From NCBI RefSeq assembly GCF_004345325.1, contig NZ_SLVJ01000004.1, positions 120,474 through 184,473 of the forward strand: a DNA stretch of 64,000 nt, read 5' to 3'. Below, one piece after another: positions 9,464 through 18,297 of this stretch (position 1 is the stretch's first letter; each line of letters starts with the position of its first letter). A program made the translations under genes and the position numbers. The notes beneath the pieces were generated by a model. It was not told the DNA's origin. It did not search any database and saw only the letters and a list, made by a program, of their open reading frames with translations. The DNA comes from Acinetobacter calcoaceticus (GTDB lineage Bacteria; Pseudomonadota; Gammaproteobacteria; Pseudomonadales; Moraxellaceae).

Positions 9464-10648
9464 ATGGCCTCATTTGAATTTTTAGAAGATGAACAAAGCG
9501 ATGGTAACGGTCAAGCCCGTTTTACTGTATTCGGTGTTGGTGGCGGTGGTGGTAATGCTGTACAGCATATGGTGCAATCCGATATCAAAGGCGTGAAATT
9601 TGTATGCGCCAATACAGATAAACAAGCTTTAGATCGTATGAATGCGCCCTTTAAAATTCAGTTAGGTGAACAAAGTACGCGTGGGCTTGGTGCAGGTGCC
9701 AATCCTGATGTCGGTCAAATTGCTGCAGAAGAAAGTCGTGAACAAATACGTCAACACTTAGAAGGTGCTGACATGGTATTTGTAACGGCGGGTATGGGTG
9801 GTGGTACCGGTACAGGTGCTGCACCTGTGGTTGCTGAAATTGCCAAAGAAATGGGTATTTTAACGGTGGGTGTGGTTACTACACCGTTTAATTTCGAGGG
9901 CCGTCGTCGTCAACGCTCTGCTGAAAAGGGCATTGATGAGCTTGAAGTCCATGTGGATTCCTTGATTATCATACCGAATCAACGTCTATTGAGCGTGTAT
10001 GGCGATATTTCCATGCAAGATGCTTATCGTAAAGCCGATGACGTGTTGCTGAATGCAGTTCGTAGCATTTTTGATCTTGTGGTTCGCCCTGGTCATATCA
10101 ATCTTGACTTTGCCGATTTGAAAACAGCGATGAGCACACGTGGTTATGCCATGATGGGTGAAGGCAAGAGCAGTGGCCCTGATCGTGCTGAAGAGGCTGC
10201 ACGTTTAGCGATTCGTAGTCCATTGCTTGATAACGTCAATATCATGAATGCCAAAGGGGTATTGATCAATATCACTGGCGGCGCAGATGTCACTTTACGT
10301 GAAACTGAAGTCATCACGGATGTGGTCAATCAAATTGTTGACCTTGATGAGGGTGAAGTGTTCTTTGGTACCGTATTTGATCCAGATGCGCGTGATGAGA
10401 TACGTGTTACAGTTATTGCAACAGGTTTGACACGAAATGCCAATGAAACAGCTGAAACTAAACGTAAAGCAGCCATAAATGTTGCTGCGAATATTCAGCA
10501 GTCTGGACAAAATACGGTTGATGAAGATGATGTGCCAGCCATTAGTAAGCGTCAAAATACTGATGTAGCGGCTGCTACTTCGAGTGCTTCACCTCGTTCT
10601 ACACCAATGAGTATTCAGGATTATCTGAAAAATCAACAACGTAAATAG
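9464..10648 (+). CDS. ftsZ: Cell division protein FtsZ
   Basis: Tubulin-like GTPase that polymerises into the division ring. The 394 residues contain the N-terminal [15 protein letters not shown] fold, the tubulin signature [13 protein letters not shown], the T7 region (NLDFADLKT, where Asp residues act on the neighbouring subunit's GTP), a variable linker from about residue 320, and a C-terminal conserved peptide ending [12 protein letters not shown] that should bind FtsA and ZipA. An intergenic gap of 165 bp before it gives room for additional ftsZ promoters. An intrinsic terminator follows, separating it from lpxC. Confidence 0.98.
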   Translation: MASFEFLEDEQSDGNGQARFTVFGVGGGGGNAVQHMVQSDIKGVKFVCANTDKQALDRMNAPFKIQLGEQSTRGLGAGANPDVGQIAAEESREQIRQHLEGADMVFVTAGMGGGTGTGAAPVVAEIAKEMGILTVGVVTTPFNFEGRRRQRSAEKGIDELEVHVDSLIIIPNQRLLSVYGDISMQDAYRKADDVLLNAVRSIFDLVVRPGHINLDFADLKTAMSTRGYAMMGEGKSSGPDRAEEAARLAIRSPLLDNVNIMNAKGVLINITGGADVTLRETEVITDVVNQIVDLDEGEVFFGTVFDPDARDEIRVTVIATGLTRNANETAETKRKAAINVAANIQQSGQNTVDEDDVPAISKRQNTDVAAATSSASPRSTPMSIQDYLKNQQRK

Positions 10649-10681
10649 TTGATTCTGTTATATATCAGCTAGTTTGAGCTT

Positions 10682-10710
10682 AAAAGGTAGTGATTTTCAC
10701 TGCCTTTTTT
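10682..10710 (+). terminator. Intrinsic terminator between ftsZ and lpxC
   Basis: Arms AAAAGGTAGTGA and TCACTGCCTTTT (one G-T wobble) around a TTT loop, followed by further T residues. It starts 34 bp after the ftsZ stop. Confidence 0.8.
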
Positions 10711-10773
10711 GTTTTTTATCAATGGCTAAATATGCTAACGTATAGCGGATTTGAGGATAAAGATCAGAGTAAC

Positions 10774-11676
10774 ATGTTGAAACAACGTACCCTAAAACGT
10801 GTCGTGAAAGCGAGTGGCATTGGATTACATAGTGGACAGAAAGTATTGATAAACTTTTTGCCGCATGTTGCTGATGGGGGTATTGTTTTTCGTCGAATTG
10901 ATCTAAGTCCACCTGTAGACATTACAGCTGATGCTTTAATGATCCAAGAAGCATTTATGTGTTCAAACTTGGTCTATGGCGAAATCAAAGTCGGTACCAT
11001 TGAGCATGTGATGAGTGCTATCGCTGGTTTGGGTATTGATAACTTGATCGTTGAAGTATCAGCATCTGAAGTGCCGATTATGGATGGTAGTGCTGGTCCA
11101 TTTATTTATTTACTTATGCAGGGTATTTTGGTTGAACAAAACGCACCTAAAAAGTTTATCAAAATACTCAAACCCATTGAGGCGCTGATTGATGATAAAC
11201 GTGCTGCATTTAGCCCGCATGAAGGCTTTCAGCTCAACTTTACCATTGATTTTGATCATCCAGCCTTTGCCAAAGAATACCAATCGGCCTCTATCGATTT
11301 CTCAACAGAAACATTCGTTTATGAAGTGAGTGGAGCAAGAACCTTCGGTTTTATGAAGGATCTCGATTTTCTTAAGTCAAATAATCTAGCCCTAGGTGCG
11401 AGCCTTGATAACGCGATTGGGGTTGATGATACGGGTGTGGTCAATGAAGAAGGTCTACGATTCGCAGATGAGTTTGTCAGGCACAAAATATTAGATGCTG
11501 TAGGTGACTTATATCTGCTAGGTCATCAAATTATTGCAAAATTTGATGGTTACAAATCTGGACATGCTCTAAATAATCAGTTGCTGCGCAATGTTCAAAG
11601 TGATCCAAGTAGTTATGAAATTGTAACATTTGATGACATTGATCATTGTCCAATTCAATATGTGAATGTTGTTTAA
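10774..11676 (+). CDS. lpxC: UDP-3-O-acyl-N-acetylglucosamine deacetylase
   Basis: Zinc deacetylase that catalyses the committed step of lipid A synthesis in the cytoplasm. I place the start at ATG 10774, giving 300 residues that begin [21 protein letters not shown]; this matches the family length and N-terminus. A longer in-frame start at 10690 would overlap the ftsZ terminator. Visible motifs are EHVMSAIAG with the first zinc histidine, HKILDAVGD with the second histidine and aspartate, and the late [11 protein letters not shown] motif with a catalytic histidine. The terminator upstream suggests an independent promoter or read-through from ftsZ. Confidence 0.96.
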   Translation: MLKQRTLKRVVKASGIGLHSGQKVLINFLPHVADGGIVFRRIDLSPPVDITADALMIQEAFMCSNLVYGEIKVGTIEHVMSAIAGLGIDNLIVEVSASEVPIMDGSAGPFIYLLMQGILVEQNAPKKFIKILKPIEALIDDKRAAFSPHEGFQLNFTIDFDHPAFAKEYQSASIDFSTETFVYEVSGARTFGFMKDLDFLKSNNLALGASLDNAIGVDDTGVVNEEGLRFADEFVRHKILDAVGDLYLLGHQIIAKFDGYKSGHALNNQLLRNVQSDPSSYEIVTFDDIDHCPIQYVNVV

Positions 11677-11773
11677 GGCCTTGTGTTTATAGGCTTATGT
11701 AATGTTATAACAATGCATTTTGGCGCGATTTTGAACAAATTTGATGATAAAAAAAGCTATGATAATGTATTGT

Positions 11774-12214
11774 TTACGTTTTATTGCTTGCCAAACGTAA
11801 TAGAGCTTGATTAAGCTTAGGGTCGCTCACAAAGCTAGCAGCATGTTCTAACATGCCTAGTACTTCTGGATTAATTTGTTTTACAGTTTTGATGGGTTTA
11901 TTTTCTGGTCGAGTTTTTACTCTCATCCGAACTTGAATCTTTTGTAATGATTTGAACTCCTCAAATTGTGATAATTGAGAAATATACTGTTTTTGAAGAT
12001 AACCCAGTTGGCTGATCATTGCTTGATTTTCACCTGTTATCGTCAAAATACCGTATTGATAACATGCCACTTGCCATTGCTCGGGTTGAGGCAGTAGCGG
12101 TTGGATTAATTTAGTAAGTTTTTGCCATTCAGCAACTTGCTTTGTAAGAAACGACAAGTTTCCTGTTTTTATGTGTTGTCTTGTTTGATGAAAAACGTTT
12201 GTTGGATCAGACAT
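11774..12214 (-). CDS. dciA: DciA-like (DUF721) helicase-loading protein
   Basis: 146-residue protein that I assign to the DUF721 family, now known as DciA, which in bacteria lacking DnaC-type loaders helps load the replicative helicase DnaB. Support comes from the pattern YQYGILTITGENQAMISQLGYLQ typical of the DUF721 core, and from its position between lpxC and an M23 peptidase, a neighbourhood I associate with dciA in gammaproteobacteria. The start is the ATG complementary to 12212-12214, because GAGGT lies 8 bases upstream; an in-frame ATG at 12229 would place that site inside the gene. It is convergent with lpxC. Confidence 0.8.
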   Translation of the reverse strand: MSDPTNVFHQTRQHIKTGNLSFLTKQVAEWQKLTKLIQPLLPQPEQWQVACYQYGILTITGENQAMISQLGYLQKQYISQLSQFEEFKSLQKIQVRMRVKTRPENKPIKTVKQINPEVLGMLEHAASFVSDPKLNQALLRLASNKT

Positions 12215-12323
12215 TTTGGGGTACCTCATATCTCGATGTGTTCATCTTAATCGTTCAATTCAGTAAATATCAAGGATGAGATTACGCAAGGAACTTAATT
12301 AAAAACAGTTGAAAGAGGTTTTT

Positions 12324-13004
12324 ATGCATTCGAGACGTATATTATTGGCTTTTTCCTTGGCAGCTTCGGCAGCTTCGGTGGCTTTCGCAGATTTAGTTCA
12401 ATTAGATACACCAAATAAAAATACAGATGATCGTTTGGGGCAATTGGCAAAGACCTTATCTCAAGGTTCCTACACTCATCCTACTGATACTCATAATAAT
12501 AATTTTACTGCGACTGTGCGTGATCAGGTAAAAGTCATTGATAATGACTCTTTAGCACAAAAATATGGTTCAAACACCAGCGCAAATTTTGGTTCAAATA
12601 CGGGCTATTCATGGTTAGTGACTCATCCACTTCCAGATATGAAGCGTGTGAGTTCATCATATGGTGGTCGTAACATGGGTGGTCGTGCTGAACACCATTC
12701 GGGTTTAGATCTTTCTGCACCAAGCGGTACGCCAATTTATGCGACAGGCCCAGGTGTAGTGACTAAGTCGGGTTGGGGTACAGGGTACGGACAGTATGTA
12801 GAAATCAACCATGGTAACGGATACATTACACGTTATGCGCATGCTTCACGTTTAGTCGCAACTGTTGGTGAAAGCGTTAAGGCCGGTGATCTTATTGCAA
12901 ACGTTGGTTGTACGGGTCGTTGTACTGGTCCACATCTACATTATGAAGTGGTAAAAGATGGACAACGTAAGAACCCATCAACTTATTTAGCTTTACTTCC
13001 ATAA
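12324..13004 (+). CDS. Secreted M23 (LytM-type) metallopeptidase
   Basis: Probable cell-wall endopeptidase or divisome activator acting in the periplasm. The 226-residue protein has a signal peptide (MHSRRILLAFSLAASAASVAFA, cleavage likely near FADLVQ), a variable region to about residue 95, and a C-terminal M23 domain with the zinc ligands HSGLDLSAP (His and Asp) and GPHLHYEV (HxH). An extra Cys pair (VGCTGRCTGPH) sits beside the active site and could form a disulfide. ATG 12324 is chosen because AGAGG lies 6 bp upstream. It is divergent from dciA and followed by its own terminator. Confidence 0.9.
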   Translation: MHSRRILLAFSLAASAASVAFADLVQLDTPNKNTDDRLGQLAKTLSQGSYTHPTDTHNNNFTATVRDQVKVIDNDSLAQKYGSNTSANFGSNTGYSWLVTHPLPDMKRVSSSYGGRNMGGRAEHHSGLDLSAPSGTPIYATGPGVVTKSGWGTGYGQYVEINHGNGYITRYAHASRLVATVGESVKAGDLIANVGCTGRCTGPHLHYEVVKDGQRKNPSTYLALLP

Positions 13005-13112
13005 TCAAAATGACTTTGCCTTGCGAGGCGAATGTCGTTGATGAAATAATAGCTTCATCGATAAAGTTTAATCTGTATGCATAAGGCGTATAAATAGACT
13101 GAGTCGAATATT

Positions 13113-13139
13113 AAACCGCCATTATGGCGGTTTTTTTGT
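13113..13139 (+). terminator. Intrinsic terminator after the M23 peptidase gene
   Basis: Stem AAACCGCCA / TGGCGGTTT with a TTA loop and a run of seven T residues. Confidence 0.85.
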
Positions 13140-13232
13140 TATTGGTATGAATGAAAGTCAGTCAGTATTTAGTTCCTAAATAATGGTCCAGTTTAATATT
13201 CATCTGTAACCATAACTTAACACCCCTAAAAC

Positions 13233-13248
13233 ATGGTACATATACCAT
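13233..13248. promoter_or_regulatory. Palindrome in the aceE promoter region
   Basis: ATGGTA-CATA-TACCAT is a perfect inverted repeat that ends 30 bp before the aceE start. It has the general look of a GntR/PdhR-type operator (TGGT...ACCA), but the spacing differs from the E. coli PdhR box, so the cognate regulator is unknown. Confidence 0.35.
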
Positions 13249-13278
13249 ATAGAAAATAGCTCAAGGAATAGGTGGAAT

Positions 13279-15993
13279 ATGGCGTATTATGGCGATTCTG
13301 ATGCACTAGAAACAAAAGAATGGCAAGATGCTTTTGATTCAGTTGTACAGCATATGGGCACAGAAAGAGCTGCATTTTTGCTCGAAAAATTATTTCAAAG
13401 AGCAATTACCAAGCATGTTCACATTCAGCGTCTAAATACTCCGTATTTAAACACCATTTCTGTTGAAGAAACGCCAGCAATGCCTGGTGACCAAGATATG
13501 GAACGCCGTATTCGTGCCCTCATTCGTTGGAATGCACTGGCTATGGTATTGCGCGCCAACAAAACAGGGGATGACTTGGGTGGACATTTGGCCAGCTTTG
13601 CATCTTCAGCAACTTTGTATGATGTCGGCTTTAACCATTTCTTTCGTGCCAATAGCGATAGTTTTGGTGGGGATCTGATTTATTACCAAGGCCATTGTGC
13701 TCCTGGTATTTATGCACGTTCTTTCTTAGAAGGTCGTTTAACCGAAGATCAATTGAATAACTTCCGCCGTGAAGTCAACGGTCAAGGTCTATCAAGCTAC
13801 CCACATCCTTATTTGATGCCAGACTATTGGCAGTACCCAACCGTTTCGATGGGTCTGGGTCCAATCATGTCGATTTACCAAGCACACATTCAAAAATATT
13901 TAATGAACCGTGGCCTGATTAAAGAAGAAAACCGTAAGGTTTGGGCGTATCTCGGTGATGGTGAAATGGATGAGCCAGAAAGCTTAGGTGCTATTTCATT
14001 GGCGGGTCGTGAAAAACTAGATAACTTGATCTGGGTGGTTAACTGTAACTTACAGCGTCTAGATGGCCCTGTTCGTGGTAACGGTAAAATCATTCAAGAA
14101 CTTGAATCCGTTTTCCGTGGTGCTGGCTGGCGTGTCATTAAAGTGGTTTGGGGTCGTCATTGGGATCCATTGTTGGCCAAAGATGAGTCTGGTGCACTTA
14201 AAGCACGTATGGACGAAGTGCTTGATGGTGATTATCAACGTTATCAAGTTAAAGGCGGTGCCTATACCCGTGAGCAATTCTTTGGCAAATATCCTGAAGC
14301 TGAAGAATTGGTCAAAGGCTTAAGCGATGAGGATATTGAAAATCTAAATCGCGGTGGTCATGACCCGTACAAAGTCTATGCTGCCTATGCGGCTGCAATG
14401 ACCAGCAATGGTCAACCGACAGTGATTTTAGCCAAGACTGTGAAAGGCTATGGCTTGTCGGATGAAATCGAAGCGGTCAACAAGACCCACCAGATTAAAA
14501 AAATGCATTTGGAGTCACTCAAATATTTCCGCAATCGCTTTAACTTGCCGTTTAGTGATGAGCAATTGGATGAGCTACCATTGTATCGTCCAAGTGAAAA
14601 CTCACCTGAACTTAAGTATATGAAAGCACGTCGCGAAGCTTTAGGTGGTTATTTGCCGGCACGTCGTAAAGACAGCGTGGCGCTAGATATCCCTGAGTTG
14701 TCGGTGTTTGATGCTGTACTTCGTGGTAGTGCGGGTAAAGAACAATCAACCACCATGGTTATGGTGCGTTTAATTGCGGCCTTACTCAAAGAAAAAGCCA
14801 TCAAAGATCGCGTGGTTCCGATTGTTCCTGATGAAGCGCGTACATTTGGCCTAGAAGGTATGTTCCGTCAGTTGGGTATTTATGCTGCACATGGTCAGAA
14901 ATATACCCCTGAAGATCAAGAACAATTGATGAACTATCGTGAAGCTAAAGATGGTCATATGCTTCAGGAAGGCATTAACGAAGCAGGCGCGATGAGTGCA
15001 TGGTCTGCATTGGGTACCAGTTATTCAACCAATAACCTGCCAATGATTCCGATGTACATGTATTACTCGATGTTTGGTTTCCAACGTATTGGGGATATTG
15101 CATGGGCTGCGGGTGATTCACAAGCGCAAGGTTTCCTATTCGGCGCAACTGCAGGTCGTACTACACTGAACGGTGAAGGCTTACAGCATCAAGATGGTCA
15201 TTCACATGTGCTTGCGGGTACGATCCCGAACTGTGTGGCTTATGATCCTTGCTATGGTTATGAGTTGGCTGTGATTATTCATGATGGTTTACAACGTATG
15301 TATGTCAACCAAGAGCGTGTGTTCTATTACTTGACGCTGATGAATGAAAACTATGACCAACCTGCATTGCCACAAGGTGCTGAAGAGGGTATCAAACGTG
15401 GTATGTATCTACTCGAAGACAATGGCAAAGCCACAGTGCAGTTGCTTGGTTCTGGCGTGATCTTGCGTGAAGTGATTAAAGCGGCACAGATTTTACGTGA
15501 AGAATATCAAATCCAATCCAATGTATGGAGTGTCACCAGCTATAACGAATTGGCGCGTGATGGTATGGCGGTAGAAGAATACAACCGTTTACATCCATTG
15601 GCTGAAGTTGCTCAAGAATCATGGGTATCACAGCAATTGCGTGGCACAGACGGTATCGTGGTGTCCGCTACAGATCATATTCGTGCGTATAGCGAACAGA
15701 TTCGTGCCTACCTACCAGACAACCGTCCTTATGTGACTTTGGGTACTGATGGCTATGGCCGTTCAGATACACGTGCAAATCTACGTAGTTACTTTGGTGT
15801 TGATGCTGCGCACATTGTGGTTGCAACTTTGAAGAAACTTGCCGATGAAGGTGAAGTTGATGCGCGTTTGGTTAAAGATGCCATTTCTTCATTTGAATTA
15901 GATATCGATCGTCCAGTGGCATGGTTACCACAAGCTCATCCTGAAACTCATGATGTTGCGGCCTATGCAGAACAATCAGGTGAGGAGAAATAA
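13279..15993 (+). CDS. aceE: Pyruvate dehydrogenase E1 component (homodimeric)
   Basis: Thiamine-diphosphate enzyme that decarboxylates pyruvate and reductively acetylates the lipoyl groups of AceF, feeding acetyl-CoA into the TCA cycle. The 904-residue length fits the single-chain gammaproteobacterial E1. Visible features are the phosphate and Mg motif YLGDGEMDEPES followed by NLIWVVNCNLQ (GDG...N pattern of ThDP enzymes), the ATGHSH-equivalent QHQDGHSH region and the IWSVTSYNEL C-terminal transketolase region. ATG 13279 is preceded by AAGGAATAGGTGG. aceF starts 2 bp after the stop, so the two are cotranscribed. Confidence 0.97.
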   Translation: MAYYGDSDALETKEWQDAFDSVVQHMGTERAAFLLEKLFQRAITKHVHIQRLNTPYLNTISVEETPAMPGDQDMERRIRALIRWNALAMVLRANKTGDDLGGHLASFASSATLYDVGFNHFFRANSDSFGGDLIYYQGHCAPGIYARSFLEGRLTEDQLNNFRREVNGQGLSSYPHPYLMPDYWQYPTVSMGLGPIMSIYQAHIQKYLMNRGLIKEENRKVWAYLGDGEMDEPESLGAISLAGREKLDNLIWVVNCNLQRLDGPVRGNGKIIQELESVFRGAGWRVIKVVWGRHWDPLLAKDESGALKARMDEVLDGDYQRYQVKGGAYTREQFFGKYPEAEELVKGLSDEDIENLNRGGHDPYKVYAAYAAAMTSNGQPTVILAKTVKGYGLSDEIEAVNKTHQIKKMHLESLKYFRNRFNLPFSDEQLDELPLYRPSENSPELKYMKARREALGGYLPARRKDSVALDIPELSVFDAVLRGSAGKEQSTTMVMVRLIAALLKEKAIKDRVVPIVPDEARTFGLEGMFRQLGIYAAHGQKYTPEDQEQLMNYREAKDGHMLQEGINEAGAMSAWSALGTSYSTNNLPMIPMYMYYSMFGFQRIGDIAWAAGDSQAQGFLFGATAGRTTLNGEGLQHQDGHSHVLAGTIPNCVAYDPCYGYELAVIIHDGLQRMYVNQERVFYYLTLMNENYDQPALPQGAEEGIKRGMYLLEDNGKATVQLLGSGVILREVIKAAQILREEYQIQSNVWSVTSYNELARDGMAVEEYNRLHPLAEVAQESWVSQQLRGTDGIVVSATDHIRAYSEQIRAYLPDNRPYVTLGTDGYGRSDTRANLRSYFGVDAAHIVVATLKKLADEGEVDARLVKDAISSFELDIDRPVAWLPQAHPETHDVAAYAEQSGEEK

Positions 15994-15995
15994 GC

Positions 15996-17975
15996 ATGCA
16001 AATCAAAACACCTGATATTGGCGTAGATAAAGCCACTGTTGCTGAGATCCTCGTCAAAGTAGGCGATGTCATCAGTGTTGATGACAGTATTGTATTACTC
16101 GAGTCTGATAAGGCTTCAGTTGAAGTGCCAAGTACTGCAGCTGGAGTGGTGAAATCCATTTCAGTACAGCTTGGCGATGAAGTGGTTGAAGGTGCAGCAT
16201 TGATTGAGATCGAAGCTGAATCTGCAACTGCTCCTGCAGCAGACGCAACCCCTGCAAAAGCTGAAACAGCGCCAGCACCGGTTGCAGCGCCAGTCGTTGA
16301 AAAACCAGCCGCTGCCGCTCCTGCGGCGACATCTGAAACTGTGGATGTTAAAGTTCCAGATATCGGGGTTGAGAAAGCGCTGATTGCTGAAATTTTGGTA
16401 AAAGTTGGCGATGAGATTGCTATAGACGACAGCATTATCGTGGTTGAGTCGGACAAAGCCACCGTTGAAGTGCCAAGTACCGCAGCGGGCATCGTCAAGC
16501 AAATATTGGTCAAAGAAGGTGACAACGTCAAAGAAGGCGTTGTGATCATTGAAGTGACTTCAGCGGTAAGTGCGGTTGCAGCACCAGCAGCGAAAGAACC
16601 CGCTGCTGCAGTAACTACACCGAGCGCGGCAGCAACTGAATCCGCTGCACCTGTAGCTACAGCTAGCGCAGTATCAGGGCCAGTTGAAGTGACTGTGCCT
16701 GATCTGGGTGTTGATAAAGCCAATGTTTCCGAAATCTTGGTGGCAGTCGGCGATCGCGTTGAAGCACAACAAAGTTTGTGTGTGGTTGAGTCAGACAAAG
16801 CGTCTGTTGAAGTACCGAGTAGTTCAGCAGGGGTGATTACTGCCATCCACGTTCAATTGGGTCAAGATGTAAAACAAGGCAGCGCTTTAGTCACGATCCA
16901 AAGTGAAGCTGCTGCACAAGCTGTAGAACAACCTGTAGCTAAAGCGGCTGCAACACCTGCTGCCACGCCAGCCAAAACTGTCACTGAGCCTAGTTCCGCT
17001 ACAGCTCAGGTTGAAGCAGCTGCATCGACGGGCACAGACAAGCTAAGCTCTGCTCAACAAGCAGAAAATGCAAAAGTCTATGCTGGTCCTGCAGTGCGTA
17101 AGTTGGCGCGTGAGTTGGGTGTGCTGTTGTCACAAGTCAATTCATCTGGCCCACATGCGCGTGTAGTGAAAGAAGATGTTTATGCCTATGTGAAAACCCG
17201 TTTGACCACACCTGTTGCTCCTGCTGCCGCAGCGGTTGCAGTTGCTTCGGGTTTGCCAAAACTGCCTGACTTTAGTGCGCATGGTGGCGTTGAAGCCAAG
17301 CCTTTGACACGCTTACAACAAGTGTCGATCCCACAGTTGTCACTGAATAACTTTATTCCTCAAGTGACACAGTTTGATTTGGCCGATATCACCGATCTAG
17401 AAGCGTGGCGTGGTGAGTTAAAAGCCAGCTTTAAAAAGCAGGGTGTCAGCTTAACCATTCTTGCGTTTATCGCAAAAGCTTTAGCACATTTGCTTAAAGA
17501 AGAGCCGTATTTTGCTGGGCATTTGGCAGATGATCAAAAATCCGTACTGTTGCGCAATGAAATCCACATGGGTATTGCCGTGGCAACGCCTGATGGTTTA
17601 ACCGTACCTGTGTTACGCCACCCAGATCAAAAGTCGATTAAACAAATCGCTATTGAACTCGGTGAGTTAAGTCAAAAAGCTCGTGATAAGAAATTGTCGC
17701 CAAAAGACTTACAGGGTGCCAATTTCACGATTACCAGTTTAGGTAGTATCGGTGGTACAGCATTTACACCATTGGTGAATTGGCCACAAGTGGCGATCTT
17801 GGGTATTTCACCTGCAACGATGCAGCCTGTATGGGATGGTGAGGCGTTTAATCCGCGCTTGATGTTGCCATTGTCATTGTCTTATGACCATCGCGTGATC
17901 AATGGTGCTGATGCAGCACGTTTCAGTCGTAAACTAACTGAGCTATTAGCGGATATTCGTAATATCTTGCTCTAA
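15996..17975 (+). CDS. aceF: Dihydrolipoamide acetyltransferase (E2 of pyruvate dehydrogenase)
   Basis: Core of the pyruvate dehydrogenase complex; transfers acetyl groups from lipoamide to CoA. The 659 residues contain three tandem lipoyl domains (about 1-74, 115-188 and 230-303), each with the lipoylation site ESDKA(S/T)VEVPS, separated by Ala/Pro/Glu-rich flexible linkers. A peripheral-subunit-binding domain (AGPAVRKLARELGV, about 365-400) and a C-terminal catalytic domain ending in SYDHRVINGADAARF follow; the DHR...G motif holds the catalytic histidine. The Ala-rich linkers give the gene high GC stretches and long antisense reading frames that are shadows. No lpd (E3) gene follows. Confidence 0.97.
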   Translation: MQIKTPDIGVDKATVAEILVKVGDVISVDDSIVLLESDKASVEVPSTAAGVVKSISVQLGDEVVEGAALIEIEAESATAPAADATPAKAETAPAPVAAPVVEKPAAAAPAATSETVDVKVPDIGVEKALIAEILVKVGDEIAIDDSIIVVESDKATVEVPSTAAGIVKQILVKEGDNVKEGVVIIEVTSAVSAVAAPAAKEPAAAVTTPSAAATESAAPVATASAVSGPVEVTVPDLGVDKANVSEILVAVGDRVEAQQSLCVVESDKASVEVPSSSAGVITAIHVQLGQDVKQGSALVTIQSEAAAQAVEQPVAKAAATPAATPAKTVTEPSSATAQVEAAASTGTDKLSSAQQAENAKVYAGPAVRKLARELGVLLSQVNSSGPHARVVKEDVYAYVKTRLTTPVAPAAAAVAVASGLPKLPDFSAHGGVEAKPLTRLQQVSIPQLSLNNFIPQVTQFDLADITDLEAWRGELKASFKKQGVSLTILAFIAKALAHLLKEEPYFAGHLADDQKSVLLRNEIHMGIAVATPDGLTVPVLRHPDQKSIKQIAIELGELSQKARDKKLSPKDLQGANFTITSLGSIGGTAFTPLVNWPQVAILGISPATMQPVWDGEAFNPRLMLPLSLSYDHRVINGADAARFSRKLTELLADIRNILL

Positions 17976-17997
17976 GCAAAGAAAGGTTGATGTATTA

Positions 17998-18034
17998 AAA
18001 AAACCCAGACTTCTTTAAGGTGTCTGGGTTTTTT
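17998..18034 (+). terminator. Intrinsic terminator after aceF
   Basis: Stem AAAAAACCCAGAC / GTCTGGGTTTTTT with an 11-nt loop. Confidence 0.88.
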
Positions 18035-18046
18035 ATGATCAAATGA

Positions 18047-18075
18047 TTGCAAAAAAACAGGAAGCTTACTACAAT
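18047..18075 (+). promoter_or_regulatory. Promoter of the manganese riboswitch-mneA unit
   Basis: TTGCAA at 18047-18052 and TACAAT at 18070-18075 with a 17-bp spacer. The predicted start site, about 7 bp downstream, falls at the first base of the aptamer, which supports both calls. Confidence 0.65.
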
Positions 18076-18083
18076 CAACTCAC

Positions 18084-18219
18084 TTCATTGGGGAGTAGCC
18101 GCTATTTACGCAAGTAAATAGGTGATGATCAACATAATTGTTCAACAGAACGTGGTCATCATAGCAAATTACAATGACGCTTTATTTTTAAGCAATCTTT
18201 TGTTGGCAAGACCTTTGAT
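18084..18219 (+). ncRNA. yybP-ykoY manganese riboswitch
   Basis: Leader RNA with the hallmarks of the Mn-sensing yybP-ykoY class. The 5' conserved GGGGAGTAGCC (18090-18100) is followed by a perfect hairpin CTATTTAC-GCAA-GTAAATAG (18102-18121) with a GNRA loop. A second paired region has TGATGA at 18123-18128 and TCATCA at 18156-18161. The 3' conserved GGCAAGACCTTTGA (18204-18217) closes the imperfect basal helix. Downstream of the aptamer lie two hairpins that may be the expression platform, described separately. The class is known to sense Mn2+ and to raise expression of Mn exporters of the UPF0016, MntP and TerC families; the next gene is UPF0016. The call rests on motif recognition, not on a covariance search. 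Confidence 0.85.
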
Positions 18220-18231
18220 TTATTACTCTGC

Positions 18232-18291
18232 AATCAGTTCGCTGATTTTGGCTAGCAGGAGTAGTAAGTCATCGGTTTTTGATGCTAGCCA
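18232..18291 (+). promoter_or_regulatory. Two hairpins between aptamer and start codon
   Basis: AATCAG-TTCG-CTGATT (18232-18247) is a perfect 6-bp stem with a UUCG loop. A 9-bp perfect inverted repeat follows, TGGCTAGCA (18249-18257) with TGCTAGCCA (18283-18291), whose 3' arm ends at the AGAG (18291-18294) that should be the ribosome site of the next gene. These are plausible riboswitch switching elements acting on translation; this is inference. Confidence 0.5.
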
Positions 18292-18297
18292 GAGATT

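Noticed and set aside
15872..16846. Leftward 324-codon frame rich in Ser, Thr and Ala
   Set aside because: It is fully antisense to aceE/aceF; its composition is explained by the Ala/Pro-rich linkers and repeated lipoyl domains of aceF. No ribosome site.
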